From Odobenus rosmarus divergens (lineage: Eukaryota > Chordata > Mammalia > Carnivora > Odobenidae), in the NCBI RefSeq assembly GCF_000321225.1, contig NW_004450398.1, positions 1,136,675 to 1,200,674 of the forward strand: a DNA stretch of 64,000 nt. Direction: 5' to 3'. The position numbers and the translations under genes were made by a program. The notes under the pieces are model-generated. The model searched no databases. It had not been told where the DNA came from and saw nothing but the letters and a program-made list of their open reading frames with translations. Below are positions 11,161 to 22,938 of this stretch, one piece after another (the stretch's first letter is position 1; each line of letters starts with the position of its first letter).

Positions 11161-11524
11161 AATAGGGAAAGAACAAAGAGTTAAAAGCAGAAATGTGAGA
11201 TCAGGTTTGTGTTAAAAAGAAGGTAAAAAGTTAAGCAGCAAGGAGAACTGGTGGAAGGTTCTTGGAGTAACTGAGAGGGAGCAATGAGCCAGAGCAGGGA
11301 CAATGCACGTGATACAGAGCAATGAACTCAAAACGAGCTGAAGCTGGTAAGATGTTGTGGCTGACGATATGGGGGAATCGATTCCTCTGAAACTCCCTGG
11401 TGGGTACTTCCTATGTTTTAGACACCCAGCTGGACAGTAGGGGTACAAGAGAGAATAAAGAAATAAAAATCTTGTCAAGCAGGAGAAAAATCACAAACAA
11501 ATAAGCCAACAAAACAATTACCAA

Positions 11525-11975
11525 CAATTAGTTTCCTAGGTAACAAGTCACCACAACTTGGTGGCTTAAAACAACAGAAATTGGTGTTCTCATGGTTCCA
11601 GAGGCCAGAGGTCTGCAATCAAGGTGTTTGTAGTGTCACTCTCCTTCTAAAGGCTCTAGGGGAGAATCCTTCTTAATCTCTTCCAGCTTCTGGTGGCTGC
11701 CAGCAAAGCTTGGCGTTCTTTGGTTTGTAGACACATCACTCCAGTCTCTGCCCCGTCTTCCCATGGTGTTCTCCTTCTGTCTGTCTGCGTGCAAATTTCC
11801 CTCTTCTTATAAGGACACCAGCCAATGGATTAGTGCCCACCTTAATCCAGGATGACCTCATCTTAACTTGGTTATATCTGCAAAGACCCTATTTCCAAAC
11901 AAGGCCGCTTTCACAGGTCCTAGTGGTTACGACTTGGACATCTCTTTTGGGGGAACATTATTTAACCCAGTGACA
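11525..11975 (-). mobile_element. MaLR (MLT1-type) solo LTR
   Basis: Reverse-strand signature: 'gtggcttaaaacaacagaaa', 'cttataaggacaccagccaa', 'tctgcaaagaccctatttcc', 'ttatttaacccagtgacaa'. Confidence 0.8.
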
Positions 11976-12221
11976 AATCATAAGGAAAAAAAATGAAAGG
12001 AATGCTATCATTTAAAAGAGGGGAGGGGCGATCTGCTCAGATGATAGGGAAGGGTCTCTGAGGGACTGTCAATTCAGCAGAGTCCTGAAGGATGAGAAGG
12101 ACCAGGTGCATAGTAGTCCGGGCAGAGGAAGCCACAGGTGCAAATGGCCTGGGTTTGGAAAGACCATGCTAATGATGGAAGATGAAAGAAAGCCAGCATG
12201 CCTGCAACAAAGTGCGGCTGA

Positions 12222-12423
12222 GGGGCGCCTGGGTGGCTCAGTCGGTGAAGCGTCTGCCTTCAACTCAGGTCATGATCCCAGGGTGCTGGGATTGAGCCCC
12301 TTGTGGGGCTCCCTGCTCAGCCGGGAATCTGCTTCTCCCTCTCCCTCTGCTGCTCCCCCTGCTTGTGCTTTCTCATGCTTGCTCGCTCTGTCAAATAAAT
12401 AAATAAAATCTTAAAAAAAAAAA
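12222..12423 (+). mobile_element. CAN-SINE, classic
   Basis: Head ggggcgcctgggtggctcag, tail aaataaataaaatctt. Target duplication aaagtgcggctgag / aaagtgcagctgag. Confidence 0.95.
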
Positions 12424-12989
12424 AAAGTGCAGCTGAGCCAGGTGGGCAAGCAGGGACCAGCTTCCCCGGGGTCTTGGAGGCCAAGGAGAGGAGTTTGCAT
12501 TTTCCTACATTGATTCAGTGGGAAGACAGCCATTGATTTTAAGCAGAATGGGGAGAAAATCTGGTTTGGGTTTTAGAAGCTCATTCTGGCCTTGTGTTGT
12601 GAGAATAGGCTGCAGTAGAGACAGAGAGGAAGCCACAGACAGTTAAGAGGGGACTGTCGCCCCCCCAAGTAAGAGACAGACATGCAGAAGAGTCGAAAGA
12701 TGTGAGATGTGTTTGGAGGGTTTACTGCAAGTTTTGAAATGTCGGAGAGAGAGAATAAGTGAGCGAGGGCAGTGATGAATGCCTGGCTGTGGGGAGTGTG
12801 GGAGAGTGAAGATGATGAGCCTGTGTTTCATTTGAAAGCCTGGATGAAGGGCCATGTCACAAATTCACTGAAGGGACTCGGGTGGGGGGAGATTGGTGCA
12901 AAACGATGCCTGAGCCCTGACCCAACTCAAAGTTCAAGATTGGGAATCTCCCCATCGTGCACTTTTATTTAACGGGGCGAAGTGGTATA

Positions 12990-13480
12990 GGGGAAGAAAA
13001 ATAATGTTCCCTCTGCTCTTCTAGGTTCTTGGCTGAGACCTCCTGTAATAAAAGACAGAGGAACAGGAGAAAAACTAATTCAATTACATATGTACATATG
13101 GAAGCCCCGCAAGGATATGAGACTCCAAGAAGTGGCAAGAGCTGGGAGCTTTTATACCTTTTAGACAAAGAAACCATACATTGTGGAGGATTGACAAGGC
13201 AGAGGGTTATGGGCTACAGGTAGCAAATGGTGAAGAATTAACGAGGCTTGTTTATACAGCCTTCTTGGCCCTGAATTCCCTGTCTCTGGTGATAAGGATG
13301 CCTTCTACCCTCCTGGTACAGGGAGGGCACTTTCACATGGAAGACTTTTCTCCTGTTTTTGGGGGGACAGAGGAGGATCAGTGTCCTTTTTACATTGGCT
13401 GTTTCTCAAGAAACTTTAATTCAAAATAATCAATATGCCAAAGTGGCATATTTTGGGGTGACATTCTGAACCCCTACCGT
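12990..13480 (+). mobile_element. LTR-like repeat with TGCCA-AAG-TGGCA end, copy 1
   Basis: It shares its 3' end (caaaataatc, atgccaaagtggcatatttt, ggggt) and overall plan with 52480-53091: a 'gggagaaaag'-type start, a 'acaggagaaaaact'-type middle and a 'cttttatacc'-type box. No internal region is seen. It is probably a solo LTR of an endogenous retrovirus-like family; I do not name it. Confidence 0.5.
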
Positions 13481-13805
13481 GGGAACAAAACAATCCTCTG
13501 TTTTTTATCTCACATTGAATACACAGCAGAACAAATTCTCTTCTACCACATTGGCATCCCCTGGCTCCCTGGTGGCTGGGAGTCCCGATGATGCAGGCAG
13601 AGTAGACCCCAGCCCCAGGACCCCCACTTGGGCTAAGTACTCAACTTTGCATGAATGCACAGGCTCTCTGTTAATTGTGGTATGAAAACATTCCAGTGGC
13701 CCCAACACTGCCCATCACTGAGCTAGAAAGCCCCCAGTGGAGATACAGCCCTCTCATCTCTAGATAAAATGCCAAAGAAGCCAGAGTCATTGCTCAGACT
13801 TCCCA
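13481..13805. other. Single-copy sequence
   Basis: No repeat or gene recognised. Confidence 0.4.
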
Positions 13806-13819
13806 CCGGGAGACTCTTC

Positions 13820-14028
13820 TTTTTTTTTTTTTTTTAAAGATTTTTTAATTTATTCATTTGAGACAGAGAGATACAGAGAGAGAACGTGAGCAGGGGAGAG
13901 GCAGAGGGAGAGGGAGAAGCAGGCTCCCAGCCCAGCCAGGAGCCAGATGTGAGGCTCGATCCCAGGACCCTGGGATCATGACCTGAGCCGAAGGCAGACG
14001 CCCAACCATCTGAGCCACCCAGGTGCCC
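13820..14028 (-). mobile_element. CAN-SINE, classic
   Basis: T-tail, 'gagacagagagatacagaga', head ccatctgagccacccaggtg. Perfect target duplication ccgggagactcttct. Confidence 0.95.
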
Positions 14029-14199
14029 CCCGGGAGACTCTTCTACCCGAACCCACCCATACCTGGAAAATTGTCTTTGGTCAATATTCACGTTACCCCT
14101 ACCTGACATTATTGCTCTAGAATTACCCAGGTTGGGCCTCAGAGGTGGGGGTTAATCAGGTGGCCTCTTTACTGTGACCTCTATCTGATTTATTGGTTC

Positions 14200-14370
14200 T
14201 GAAAAAATGAATCAAGAGGTAAGAACAAGGGCCTTGAGGTCGGAATTCCAGCTTGGATTCAAAATCCCAGTTCATGACTTGCTTATTATGTAACTTTCAG
14301 GGAGTTGCTCACTCTCCCTGAGAGCTCCCTATCCTTATTGAGTAAAATGAGAATAATTAAATGCCCACAT
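14200..14370 (+). mobile_element. MIR
   Basis: 'gcttggattcaaaatcccag', 'gcttattatgtaactttcag' and 'gagtaaaatgagaataatt' are in MIR order. Confidence 0.7.
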
Positions 14371-15664
14371 GTAGGGTACGGAGGCTTCAGTGGGCTAGTG
14401 TGGGTGAAGGCCTGGCGCCATGATGGCTTGCCTAGGGTCAGTTTGGGTTCATGTCGTTCATGCAGAGAGAGTCAGGCTATGGCTCACGTTTCCAGACAGA
14501 CAGCTGCAGCAATCTCCAGACTGAGAAGCACCCCTGGGTATTGCTGCACCCCTGTGGGTTCTCTGCCTCCCAAATCCCAAGGACTAGCAGCCCCCTTGGC
14601 AATAATCAGGGATGGTGAAGCCTTCCCAGGAACTTGGCTGGCCAGGTGCCTGCCCTGCCCCCCTCAGTGCCTGGTACCCCTGGGGTGAAGCCAACCAAGA
14701 ATGCAACCTAGCAACTGGTCAGGAGCAAGAGTTTCCAGAACCCAGCCTGGAGAGTCCTGGGAGGTGGTTCCCTAGGCAACACCAACAGGAGGTTTTACCC
14801 TCTTGAAGACTGTGTTTGACATCATTTCCCCTCCAGGTGGCTACTGGGAGCCGTTCCCCAGGGAGAAGCCATTTTTTGAGATGCAACGTGAGTTGGAAGA
14901 GTGGAAAGAGCCCACAAAGCCAGGGGCAAACCCTGGTTCTCCCACTTACGAGGATGGGTGACTGTTGCCTCCCCGAGTCTCAGTGGCCCAGCCGGGACAT
15001 AGACAGATGTCAGTGCCCATCCAGATGAGATGGCATGAGGGAGTGCCCATCACCGGGGTCGGGGTATTGTACAAGGAAGCCACATAGAAATGAGAGGGGG
15101 CAGAGGAAAGCCTTCTACATGATTCATGCACCACCAGCTATTTCCTGCCTATCTGGGACGGGATGAATCAAAGGTAAGTGAAAACTTATGGTCAAAGCAA
15201 AGCCTTTGGGTCTGTGGGGATTCTGCAGTGGACGAAAGTGGCCTGGGGCTGGCTGAGTCATCCATGCGGGCGATCGTTTCTTTCCCCATCTGCAAAAGCA
15301 GAGTGGGGCTCCAGAGAAGGGGCGCTCAGGGTGGGATTACACATTAGCCCCATGAACAGCCCCCTCTTTGTAAGGCATCCAAACAGCAGTGTTGGGTAAC
15401 TCTCCGTTGCCACCATCTGGAAGAGGAGAGGTGGTGAGTCTCTCAGCCAAAGATAGATTCTCTCTAAATCCTTCAATCTTTGCAGACGATTTGTTCCCCT
15501 ACAACTGGGAAGAAGCGGAAGTGGGCGGGAGTATAGATTAGACCAGCCATTCTGGGTGAGTGGGTGATTGGCACGTGGGGGATTTTTTATACCAAGGAAC
15601 ATTTGTCGTTTTTAAATAATAATAAAAAATTTTTTCAATGTACCATCCAAAACCCAATACATAT
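14371..15664. other. Single-copy, relatively GC-rich region
   Basis: About 1.3 kb without recognisable repeats. Open frames (127 codons at 14305-14688; 114 codons on the reverse strand at 15258-15602) resemble no family I know, and no splice-flanked conserved exon is evident. Confidence 0.5.
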
Positions 15665-15859
15665 TTTTTTTTTAAAGATTTTATTTATTTATTTGAGAGA
15701 GAGAATGAGAGATAGAGAGCACGAGAGGGAAGAGGGTCAGAGGGAGAAACAGACTCCCTGCTGAGCAGGAAGCCCGATGTGGGACTCGATCCCGGGACTC
15801 CAGGATCATGACCTGAGCCGAAGGCAGTTGCTTAACCAACTGAGCCACCCAGGCGCCCC
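15665..15859 (-). mobile_element. CAN-SINE, type A
   Basis: 'gagaatgagagatagagagc', 'cgggactccaggatcatgac', 'ggcagttgcttaaccaactg'. Target duplication aaaacccaatacatat. Confidence 0.95.
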
Positions 15860-15869
15860 AAAACCCAAT

Positions 15870-16900
15870 ACATATTAAAAGGCTTTTTTAAGTTGATATT
15901 CTTTAACCAAGCAATTGCACTTTTAGGAATTTAGCCTAGATTTAGAGACGCAATGCAGATTGGTGGAAAGAGCTGTGTAGTTTATAATAGCAAACACCTG
16001 CGGGGCAACCAGGTGGCTCAGTCGGTCATGTGACTCTTGGTCATGGGTCGTAAGTTTGAGCCCCACGTTGGCTGGAGACTTTACGTAAAAAAATAAATAA
16101 ATAAAATCTTTATAATAAGGAAGAAGTTGGAAACAAACCAAATAGAAAGGCCCATTTAATAGAATTCTAGCCAGTTGGTAAAAAAAAAAAAAAGATGCAA
16201 AAACAAATAATAAACTAAGAAAAGATATTTGTAACTCAAATTACAAAGGGATAATTGCCCTAACATACAAGTTTCCTTCCTATTAACAACTCACCAAAAA
16301 AAAGGCAAAGAATATGAAAAACAACTTGTGTGTGTGTGTGTATTTGCACAGATAAGTGAAGATCACAATTTGCTAAGACATCCTAACAGGAATGAAAATT
16401 AGTACCATCATTGTGAAGAGAATTTAGCAATATGAGTGCATACTACTGTACCCGTATCTACAGCAGTATCTATTGCTAAATTGACCCAGCAATACTTCTA
16501 GCAATTTATTCAATATGCATAAAGCAAAGGATGAACAAGCTTATTCACTGCAGCAGTGTTTAGAATAGCAAAAGACCAAAAACAACCTAAACGCCCATCA
16601 GTAGGAAACTGGTTAAGGACATTGGATGGAATAAAGTTAGCAGAAGCAAGGACAGTGACCAGAGGTGACTATGAGAACATGAGCAATCCTAACCTGACCT
16701 TGAGAATCTCCAGGGAATAGACTTGGGGTTCAAGCCAGTCTTTTCTAGATTCCCAGGGGCAGAAAGACTCCAAATAGCATTTGGGACATGTAAACACTGA
16801 AGTCGATTTTATGTTCTAACATAGAATGATGCCCAGAATATACTATTAAGTAGGAAAAAAGGTCACAGAGTAACATTAAGAGTAATCTCCTTTTCATCTA
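15870..16900 (+). mobile_element. Old L1 3' region
   Basis: 'cactgcagcagtgtttagaa', 'tagcaaaagaccaaaaacaa', 'cgcccatcagtaggaaactg' and 'ggttaaggacattggatgg' follow the L1M 3' layout. Frames are destroyed. Two SINE copies sit in or next to it. Confidence 0.65.
16002..16109 (+). mobile_element. Short old CAN-SINE
   Basis: ggggcaaccaggtggctcag, gtttgagccccacgttggc, then aaaaataaataaataaaatc with no CT tract. Confidence 0.8.
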
Positions 16901-16941
16901 AAATTTAAATATCATGTATATGTGTTAGTACATGCATAGGA

Positions 16942-17129
16942 GGGGCACCTGGGTGTCTCAGTCCATCAAGCGTCTGCCTTCTGCTCAGGTCGTGATCTTG
17001 GGGTCCTGGGATCGAGCCCCACATCGGGCTCCATGCTCAGCGGGGAGCCTGCTTCTCCCTCTCTCTCTGCCTCTCCTCCCCGCTCATGCTCTCTCTCAAA
17101 TAAATAAATAAAATCTTAAAAAAAAAAAA
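16942..17129 (+). mobile_element. CAN-SINE, classic
   Basis: Head ggggcacctgggtgtctcag, 'gcggggagcctgcttctccc', tail aaataaataaaatctta. Confidence 0.93.
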
Positions 17130-18194
17130 GGATGTGCAAAGGAAAAAACTGGAAAAGAAGTGTATACACCAAGCCATTAAAGCAGTTATTAAGTGCCTAC
17201 TGTGTGCTAGGTGCTGGGAACATGCAGATCATGAAGAAATTAGAATGTCGGTTCCATGAAGAAAGAGAACTTTGCTGTTTTGCGTCAGTGTCTGGCACAT
17301 AATACCTACTCAGTAAACAGGTACAGAATGCAGGAACAAAGGAAAGGAGGAACAGAGGCAGGGAGAGAGGGAAGGCTAGAGTTGCTGCCCCCAAGCAGCT
17401 CACAGTTATATGCTAGCACGGACACAGATGAGTTGTTCTGGGAAGGGGCAGTGCAGAGAACTCTGGCAGTAAAAGGTTCTGAGCCACTGGGTTTCACATT
17501 AACTGTCTCTCATCACTTCCCCATGAACACAAATGGGAAGAGAAGCCAGTTGCAAAAGTCATGACCATGGAACCTGTTTTCAAACTCAAAGCTTATCCTT
17601 GGCTTTCACTTCTTTCAGGACAATGCTTGGCCCCACAAAGGAAAACCAGATGATCCAGGATGAGTTGGGGGCAGGAGTGCGGGTGATGCATACCTCCAAA
17701 ACTGGATCCTATGGAGCCAGAAACCCTTGGAAAACAACACATTTTGTCAATTTCCGGGGGCGATTGGCTTCAGACAACTCGAAGGTGACACCCAATGTCG
17801 CCAAGGGGAACTACACAGAAATCTTCAATCGTGGTTCCAGGGAGGGGGGTGGGCAACGCTGGACCCTTGGCTTTCACTGTTTTCCAGTTAGCTCCTTTGC
17901 CAAACAAGGAAAGCTTGCCAGGACTTTGTGAAAAATTCCTTGACTCAGAAGCCAGTCCGGAGCGAGATGAGCACATTCTTCTCGGGGTTGCTGTAGCTTT
18001 TCTGTGCCTGAATAAGCTGTGGACGATTTCATTCCTGGGTTCTTCTCTGATTCCTTTCTGATGGCATTTGCTTAATTACAGTTGCATTTGAATAGCAGAA
18101 GCTGCAAGAACACGCCACCAATTCAGGCTAAAAACTTTCCCAAGACTAACGCTTTCGGAGGGCCCCAGAGTCTGCCAAATCTGGGTAGAATTTC
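17130..18194. other. Mostly single-copy region
   Basis: MIR/L2 traces at 17155-17330 ('cctactgtgtgctaggtgct', 'gtgtctggcacataatacc'). A 132-codon frame at 17533-17931 has no recognisable domain. The 14-base word ccttggctttcact occurs twice about 270 bp apart (17598 and 17867). Confidence 0.45.
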
Positions 18195-18390
18195 TGCCCT
18201 GCCTCTTACCGAGTATGGAGCCCTGCACACATTCCTTCACCTCCCTGAGTTTCTGTTTTCTCACTTGTAAAATGGAGGCGATGATACCTATTTTGCAAGA
18301 TCGCCATGTAGATTAAATAAAATCACCTGTGTGTACGTAATAGAAACAGCTTAGCAAGTGTTGATGTCGTTACTATGACGGATAACATTC
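18195..18390 (+). mobile_element. MIR
   Basis: 'ttccttcacctccctgagtt', 'cacttgtaaaatggaggcga' and 'gtagattaaataaaatcacc' give a clear MIR core and 3' end. Confidence 0.75.
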
Positions 18391-18394
18391 GAGT

Positions 18395-18575
18395 TCTTAC
18401 TAAACCTTTGACACGCACATGCCTATTTTGATCCTTACAACAACCCCGCAATTTAGCTAATATTTCTACCTCCATTGTGTACGTAGGAAACAGATCCAGA
18501 GAGAACTGGCAATGTCATGTACTAATAAGCAGCCAAGCTGGGAGTCAAATCCAGGCCATCAATTTCAGAGTGCCC
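18395..18575 (-). mobile_element. MIR, inverted relative to its neighbour
   Basis: 'gatccttacaacaaccccgc', 'cattgtgtacgtaggaaaca' and 'ggcaatgtcatgtactaata' are in reverse MIR order. Abuts the plus-strand MIR. Confidence 0.65.
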
Positions 18576-18599
18576 ACTATGAATCATGTTTCCGTAGTG

Positions 18600-19435
18600 G
18601 TTCCAGCGTGTAATGGTTATGGAGACTATTCAAGATTAATGCACCCAATGACGAAACAAGCAAGGGATCTGAACAGACATTTTTCCAAGGAAAAATACAC
18701 AAATGGCCAATCGACACATGAAAAGATGCTCAACATCATGAACTCTCAGGGAACTGCAAATCAAAACCATGATGAGATACCATTTCAGGTCCACCCAGCA
18801 CGGCCATGCAAACAATCAAATAACCCCCACCACAACCACAAAGTGCACAATGACAAGTGTTGGAGAGTATGTGGAGAGATCAGAACCCTCATACATTGCT
18901 GGTGAGAATGTTAAATGGTACGGCTGCTTTGGAAGGCAACTGGCTATTCCTCAAAAAGTTAAACACAGAGTTACCATATAACCTAGCGATTCTACTCGTA
19001 GGTATAGACCCAAGAGAACTGAAGACATTTGCTCACACAAAAACTTGCCCACAAATGTTCATAGCTGCTTTACTCTCCATACCCACATTACTCTCTGCTC
19101 ATAACCAAAAAGTGGAAATAACCCAAATGTCCATCAACCGACGAATGGATAACCAGAATGTGGGGTAACCATATACTGGAATATTTTTCAGCCATATAAA
19201 GGAATGAAGTACCAATATGTGCTACAACATAGAGAGGGAGAGAATCTCAAGCAGGCTCCATGCTGAGCGCAGAGCCTGACGCAGGGCTCGATCTCATGAC
19301 CCTGAGATCATGACCTGACCCAAAACCAAGAGTCAGATGCTTCACCGACTGCACCACATGGGTGCCCCTGAATTGTTTACTTTAAATTGGTGAATTGCAT
19401 GCTGTGTGAATTATATCTCAATAAAGCTATTTTTA
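18600..19435 (+). mobile_element. L1 3' end (old)
   Basis: 'cacatgaaaagatgctcaac', 'caaatcaaaaccatgatgag', 'gtatagacccaagagaactg', 'ccatatactggaatattttt' and, past the nested SINE, 'gaattatatctcaataaagc'. Non-coding remains. Confidence 0.85.
19211..19367 (-). mobile_element. CAN-SINE, older, lacking most of its tail
   Basis: 'gagagaatctcaagcaggct', 'cctgagatcatgacctgacc', 'aaaaccaagagtcagatgct', head ending catgggtgcccc. The poly-T start is missing. Confidence 0.82.
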
Positions 19436-19546
19436 TTTTTTAAGCTTTTATTCCTAAGTAATCTCTACGCCCAATGTGGGGCTCAAATCCACAACCCTGA
19501 GATCGAGAGTAGGCATGCTCCACCAACTGAGTCAGCCAGGCACCCC
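19436..19546 (-). mobile_element. Short old CAN-SINE
   Basis: 'agtaatctctacgcccaatg', 'ggggctcaaatccacaaccc', head agtcagccaggcacccc. Target duplication caataaagctattttta on both sides inside L1. Confidence 0.9.
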
Positions 19547-19992
19547 TCAATAAAGCTATTTTTAAAGAAAAGATTCAATGTAGAAGTAAATTTTAAGACT
19601 TTTGTATTTGTCACATAACTCACACACATCAAGTAATCCTTAATGAGGAAGACATCACAGTTTTTAGTCTGAGGAAGTAGAAGTGCATGGAGCACATCCC
19701 AGGACAGATACCAGTTGAAAAAGTAACTACCCACCAATGAGTGACCCAGCTCATTCCAGCCACGTGCCAGACTCAGAGTCATTACCTGGAAACTGGATGC
19801 GTGGTGGTAGTCTCCCATCCAGATAACTCAATTAAATTGCTCACAGCCTGTCTTTATTGCTGTTGGCAGTGGTATTTTACTGTCTTGATGAAAGATCTGC
19901 AGGATTCATGCTTTCACGGAACAGCTCACATGGTATATAATGTGGTAGCTGATTTCCTGTTCTTTGGACTGTCCTACCCTGTTCCTTGTTTC

Positions 19993-20191
19993 TTTTTTTT
20001 TTTTTAAGATTTTATTTATTTATTAGAGAGAGAGAGAGAGTGAGAGCAGGAACACAAGCAGGGGGAGTGGGAGAGGGAGAAGCAGGCTTCCCACCGAGCA
20101 GGGAGCCCAATGCGGGGCTCGATCCCAGGACACTGAGATCATGACCTGAGCTGAAGGCAGACGCCTAACGACTGAGCCACCCAGGCGCCCC
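19993..20191 (-). mobile_element. CAN-SINE, type B
   Basis: T-tail, 'gagcaggaacacaagcaggg', head cgactgagccacccaggcg. Diverged target duplication beginning tgtcctac. Confidence 0.93.
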
Positions 20192-20355
20192 TGTCCTACT
20201 CTGTTTCTAACTGATACAATTTCTCTGGGGGCTCTGGGAAGGTAGAGGAGGGAGACATGCCTTCACCCTTCCCATACCCCATTTTACCAACAATTTACCT
20301 TCCAGACCCTAAGCCAGCTTAACACTGAGAACCTTCTCCCTAGAACAAAGCCATC

Positions 20356-20706
20356 AGTGTCTTAGTCCGTGTCTGCTCTAAAAAAAATATCACAGACCCG
20401 GAAGCTTGTAAACAGTAGGAATTTGTCTCTCACAGTTCTGGAAGCTGGAAGTCTGAGATCAGGGTGCAGAGGTGTTCAGGTGAGGACCCCTTTCTGGACT
20501 GCAGATTTCTCATTGCATCCTCAATGTGGCAGAAGAAGAGAGCTCTCTGAAGCCTCTTTTGCAAAGCACTAATCCCATTCACAAGGACTCACCTTCATGA
20601 CTTAAGGATTTCCCAAATACCCCCACCTCCTATTACCATCTCCTTTGGGGATTAGGAACATAGGAACTGGGCGGGGGGGACACAAACATTCAGACCATAG
20701 CAATCA
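20356..20706 (-). mobile_element. MaLR (MST/MLT1-type) solo LTR
   Basis: 'ctcacagttctggaagctgg', 'aagtctgagatcagggtgca', 'actaatcccattcacaagga' and 'gggacacaaacattcagacc' are the reverse-strand signature of this LTR group. Confidence 0.85.
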
Positions 20707-21115
20707 ATACAAGTAGAAAGCAAAGTCCTCTGCTCACCATCTATGAGAAGGCAGGGAAGCTCTGTCACACACCTCCAGGGGATAGCACTCACTGGAACTA
20801 TGGTTCCTGGGAAAGTGAGCCCCGGATTTAGTGGGGGTGCTGCCTACACGGCTGTAAGCCACAACTTCAAGGAGAGAAGATACAGAGAGAAAAAGGAGGA
20901 TCCGGATATTCGTCTTCATTTCATCAATGTATTATGCACCTGCCGTCACAGCATTGGCCACACTGCCTGGGGCTTTGTGGACTATCTCCGTGAGACAAAA
21001 ATATCCTGTCTCCCCAGCAGGATTAGAAGCAACTGGAAGGCAAGAAAGATCATTTATTTATCTTGGAATTTTCTACATAAATGGTCATAAACCAAAATTT
21101 GGACACAGAGTGTGG
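20707..21115. other. Single-copy sequence
   Basis: A 115-codon frame (20743-21090) has no recognisable domain. No repeats seen. Confidence 0.4.
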
Positions 21116-21246
21116 AAGGTCCGTAACAGACTTCCAAAGATGTCCACATCCTAATTCCCAGAACCCGCGTGGGTGTTACTCTACATGGCAAAAGGGACTT
21201 TACAGATGAGTTTGCAGATTGGGCTGAGAATCTTGAGATGGAGGGG
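21116..21246 (+). mobile_element. MaLR (MLT1-type) LTR fragment
   Basis: 'ccaaagatgtccacatccta', 'attcccagaacccgcgtggg' and 'catggcaaaagggactttac' mark the 5' part of an MLT1 LTR. The rest is cut off at the SINE fragment. Confidence 0.7.
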
Positions 21247-21277
21247 GGCGCCTGGGTGGCTCAGTCGTTAAGCGTGC
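21247..21277 (+). mobile_element. 31-bp CAN-SINE head remnant (type B)
   Basis: Only gcgcctgggtggctcagtcg and ttaagcgt remain, then abrupt unrelated sequence. Internal and tail parts are absent. See findings. Confidence 0.85.
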
Positions 21278-21970
21278 TTGAAACGGCTTATGGTATGTTA
21301 AAGAAAAAAAAGGAATGAAAAAGTGTTTTTTCAAATGTCACGAGCAAACCGCCCCTTGTGAGTCACCGGCCCAGGCTGTGCCTTGGGAAATGGCATGTAC
21401 TTACGGGCCTGGGCCTCGGTTCTGGAAAGGGAGAGCCCATCCCTGGAACTAGGGCTGTGGTCAGCTCTCTGGCAACACACAGAGCATGGATAGGGTTCAC
21501 TATCACTATCTACCCAAAAATCAGGGTATCACAAGGAACGTGGAAATGGAAGGTCGGTGGGTAACCAAGGTATCAACCACACATGGCTGCTTAATACCAT
21601 AGCTCTATCCCAGCATTCTCTGATCTGTTACCCACATTTTGTCTCTAGGTTCTCCGACCAGTACAGAGAAGGGAGGGGGGAGGTCATGGGAAGAACCACT
21701 TCTTGAAAATGGGGAACCTCAGTTAGGGTTCCTGACTGTCCTGCTTTGCCTGGGTTGGCGTGATTTTCCTGGGATTCAGGAATGAAGGCGCCAACCCTGG
21801 GGAAGTCCCAGGCAAAATGGAAGGGGCTGGTCACCCAATGACTCACCAAATAGAAATATAGAAGCACGCCTAATGAATTGGTGAATTCTGGTATCATGGG
21901 CTGCTAACACCCCAGAAGGACAAGCCGTCCCTGTGTGCTGTCATGAAAGCACACTCAACACCACTTTTGA
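21278..21970. other. Single-copy sequence
   Basis: No repeat or gene recognised; an 89-codon reverse frame (21628-21897) looks accidental. Confidence 0.4.
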
Positions 21971-22091
21971 AAAAAAAAATTTAAGTTGATTTATTTTTTT
22001 TTTAGTAATCTCTGCACCCAACATGTGGCTCGAACTCACAACTCCAAGATCAAGAGTTGCATGCTCCACTGACTGAGCCAGCCAGGTGCCC
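21971..22091 (-). mobile_element. Short old CAN-SINE
   Basis: 'agtaatctctgcacccaaca', 'tggctcgaactcacaactcc', head ctgagccagccaggtgccc. Confidence 0.85.
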
Positions 22092-22297
22092 TGACAAATG
22101 ACCTAGTTCTTCAATATATAAAGTGGAAAGGGGAAAAAAATAGAGGTAGGAGGGAACCTATAGATGACAAGACACTTAAGAAACGTATCAACCAATAGCA
22201 ATGTGCAGATCTTATTTGGATCCTGATTTGAACAAATTAGAGAGAGAAATCTGAACTCTAATAGTATATTTTTGGTGATGTTAAGAAGTTGTTAGTA

Positions 22298-22471
22298 CAG
22301 GGGTGCCTGGGTGACACAGTTGGTTGGGTGTCCGACTCTTGGTTTCAGCCCGGGACATGATCTCGGGGTCCTGAGATCGAGCCCTGTGTTAGGCTCAACA
22401 CTCAGTGGGGAGTCTGCTTGAGACTTTGCCCCTTCTGCTTGCGCTGTCTCTCAAATAAATACTAAAAAAAT
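22298..22471 (+). mobile_element. CAN-SINE, older
   Basis: ggggtgcctgggtgacacag, 'ggtttcagcccgggacatga', 'gagtctgcttgagactttgc'. Target duplication aagttgttagta at 22286 and 22472. Confidence 0.92.
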
Positions 22472-22938
22472 AAGTTGTTAGTATAATAACATATTGTAGT
22501 TATGCTTTCTCAGGAAGAGTCCTTACTTTTTAGAGACCCATACTGAAATATTTATAGTTGAAATGATATGATACCTAGGTTTGCTTCAAAATAATCCAGG
22601 GGGAAGAAGGTGAGGGTAAAGATAAAGCAAACTTGGCCATTGGTGATAATTTTTGAAGCCAAGTGATGGTACATCAGGGTTTATTATGCTATTCTCCTTA
22701 CTATTTGAAATGTTGACATGTTCCCTAATCAGAACAATCAAAAGAAGATGCATGGTGTTCTCATTTTTCCTGTGTCCTAACCCTCCCTGCTTGGGATGGG
22801 GAGGGGGCGCTGTCCTTAGTCACAGGTAGGCCAGTGTCTCAACAGAATTTAGAATGACGCACATCTGTGAATTTTCCAAAATTATTGGTGAAAGACAAAG
22901 TCAATTTTTCATTTTGCCAAATTAAAACAAAACGCTGC
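22472..22938. other. Single-copy sequence
   Basis: AT-rich, no coding signal. Confidence 0.4.

Larger units (their letters stand above)
11390..12640 (+). mobile_element. Old LINE-like repeat, interrupted
   Basis: Same unnamed ancient family as at position 1: 'agacacccagctggacagta', 'gtcctgaaggatgagaagga', 'agctcattctggccttgtg'. It is interrupted by a MaLR LTR (11525-11975) and a SINE (12222-12423). Confidence 0.5.

Noticed and set aside
12222..12300. tRNA-like A and B box sequences (tggctcagtcggt, ggattgagcccc)
   Set aside because: They are the tRNA-derived RNA polymerase III promoter boxes inside SINE heads; no intact cloverleaf or mature tRNA gene is present.
17533..17931. 132-codon frame as possible exon
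   Set aside because: No recognisable domain and no clear splice sites; the length is within chance for this composition.
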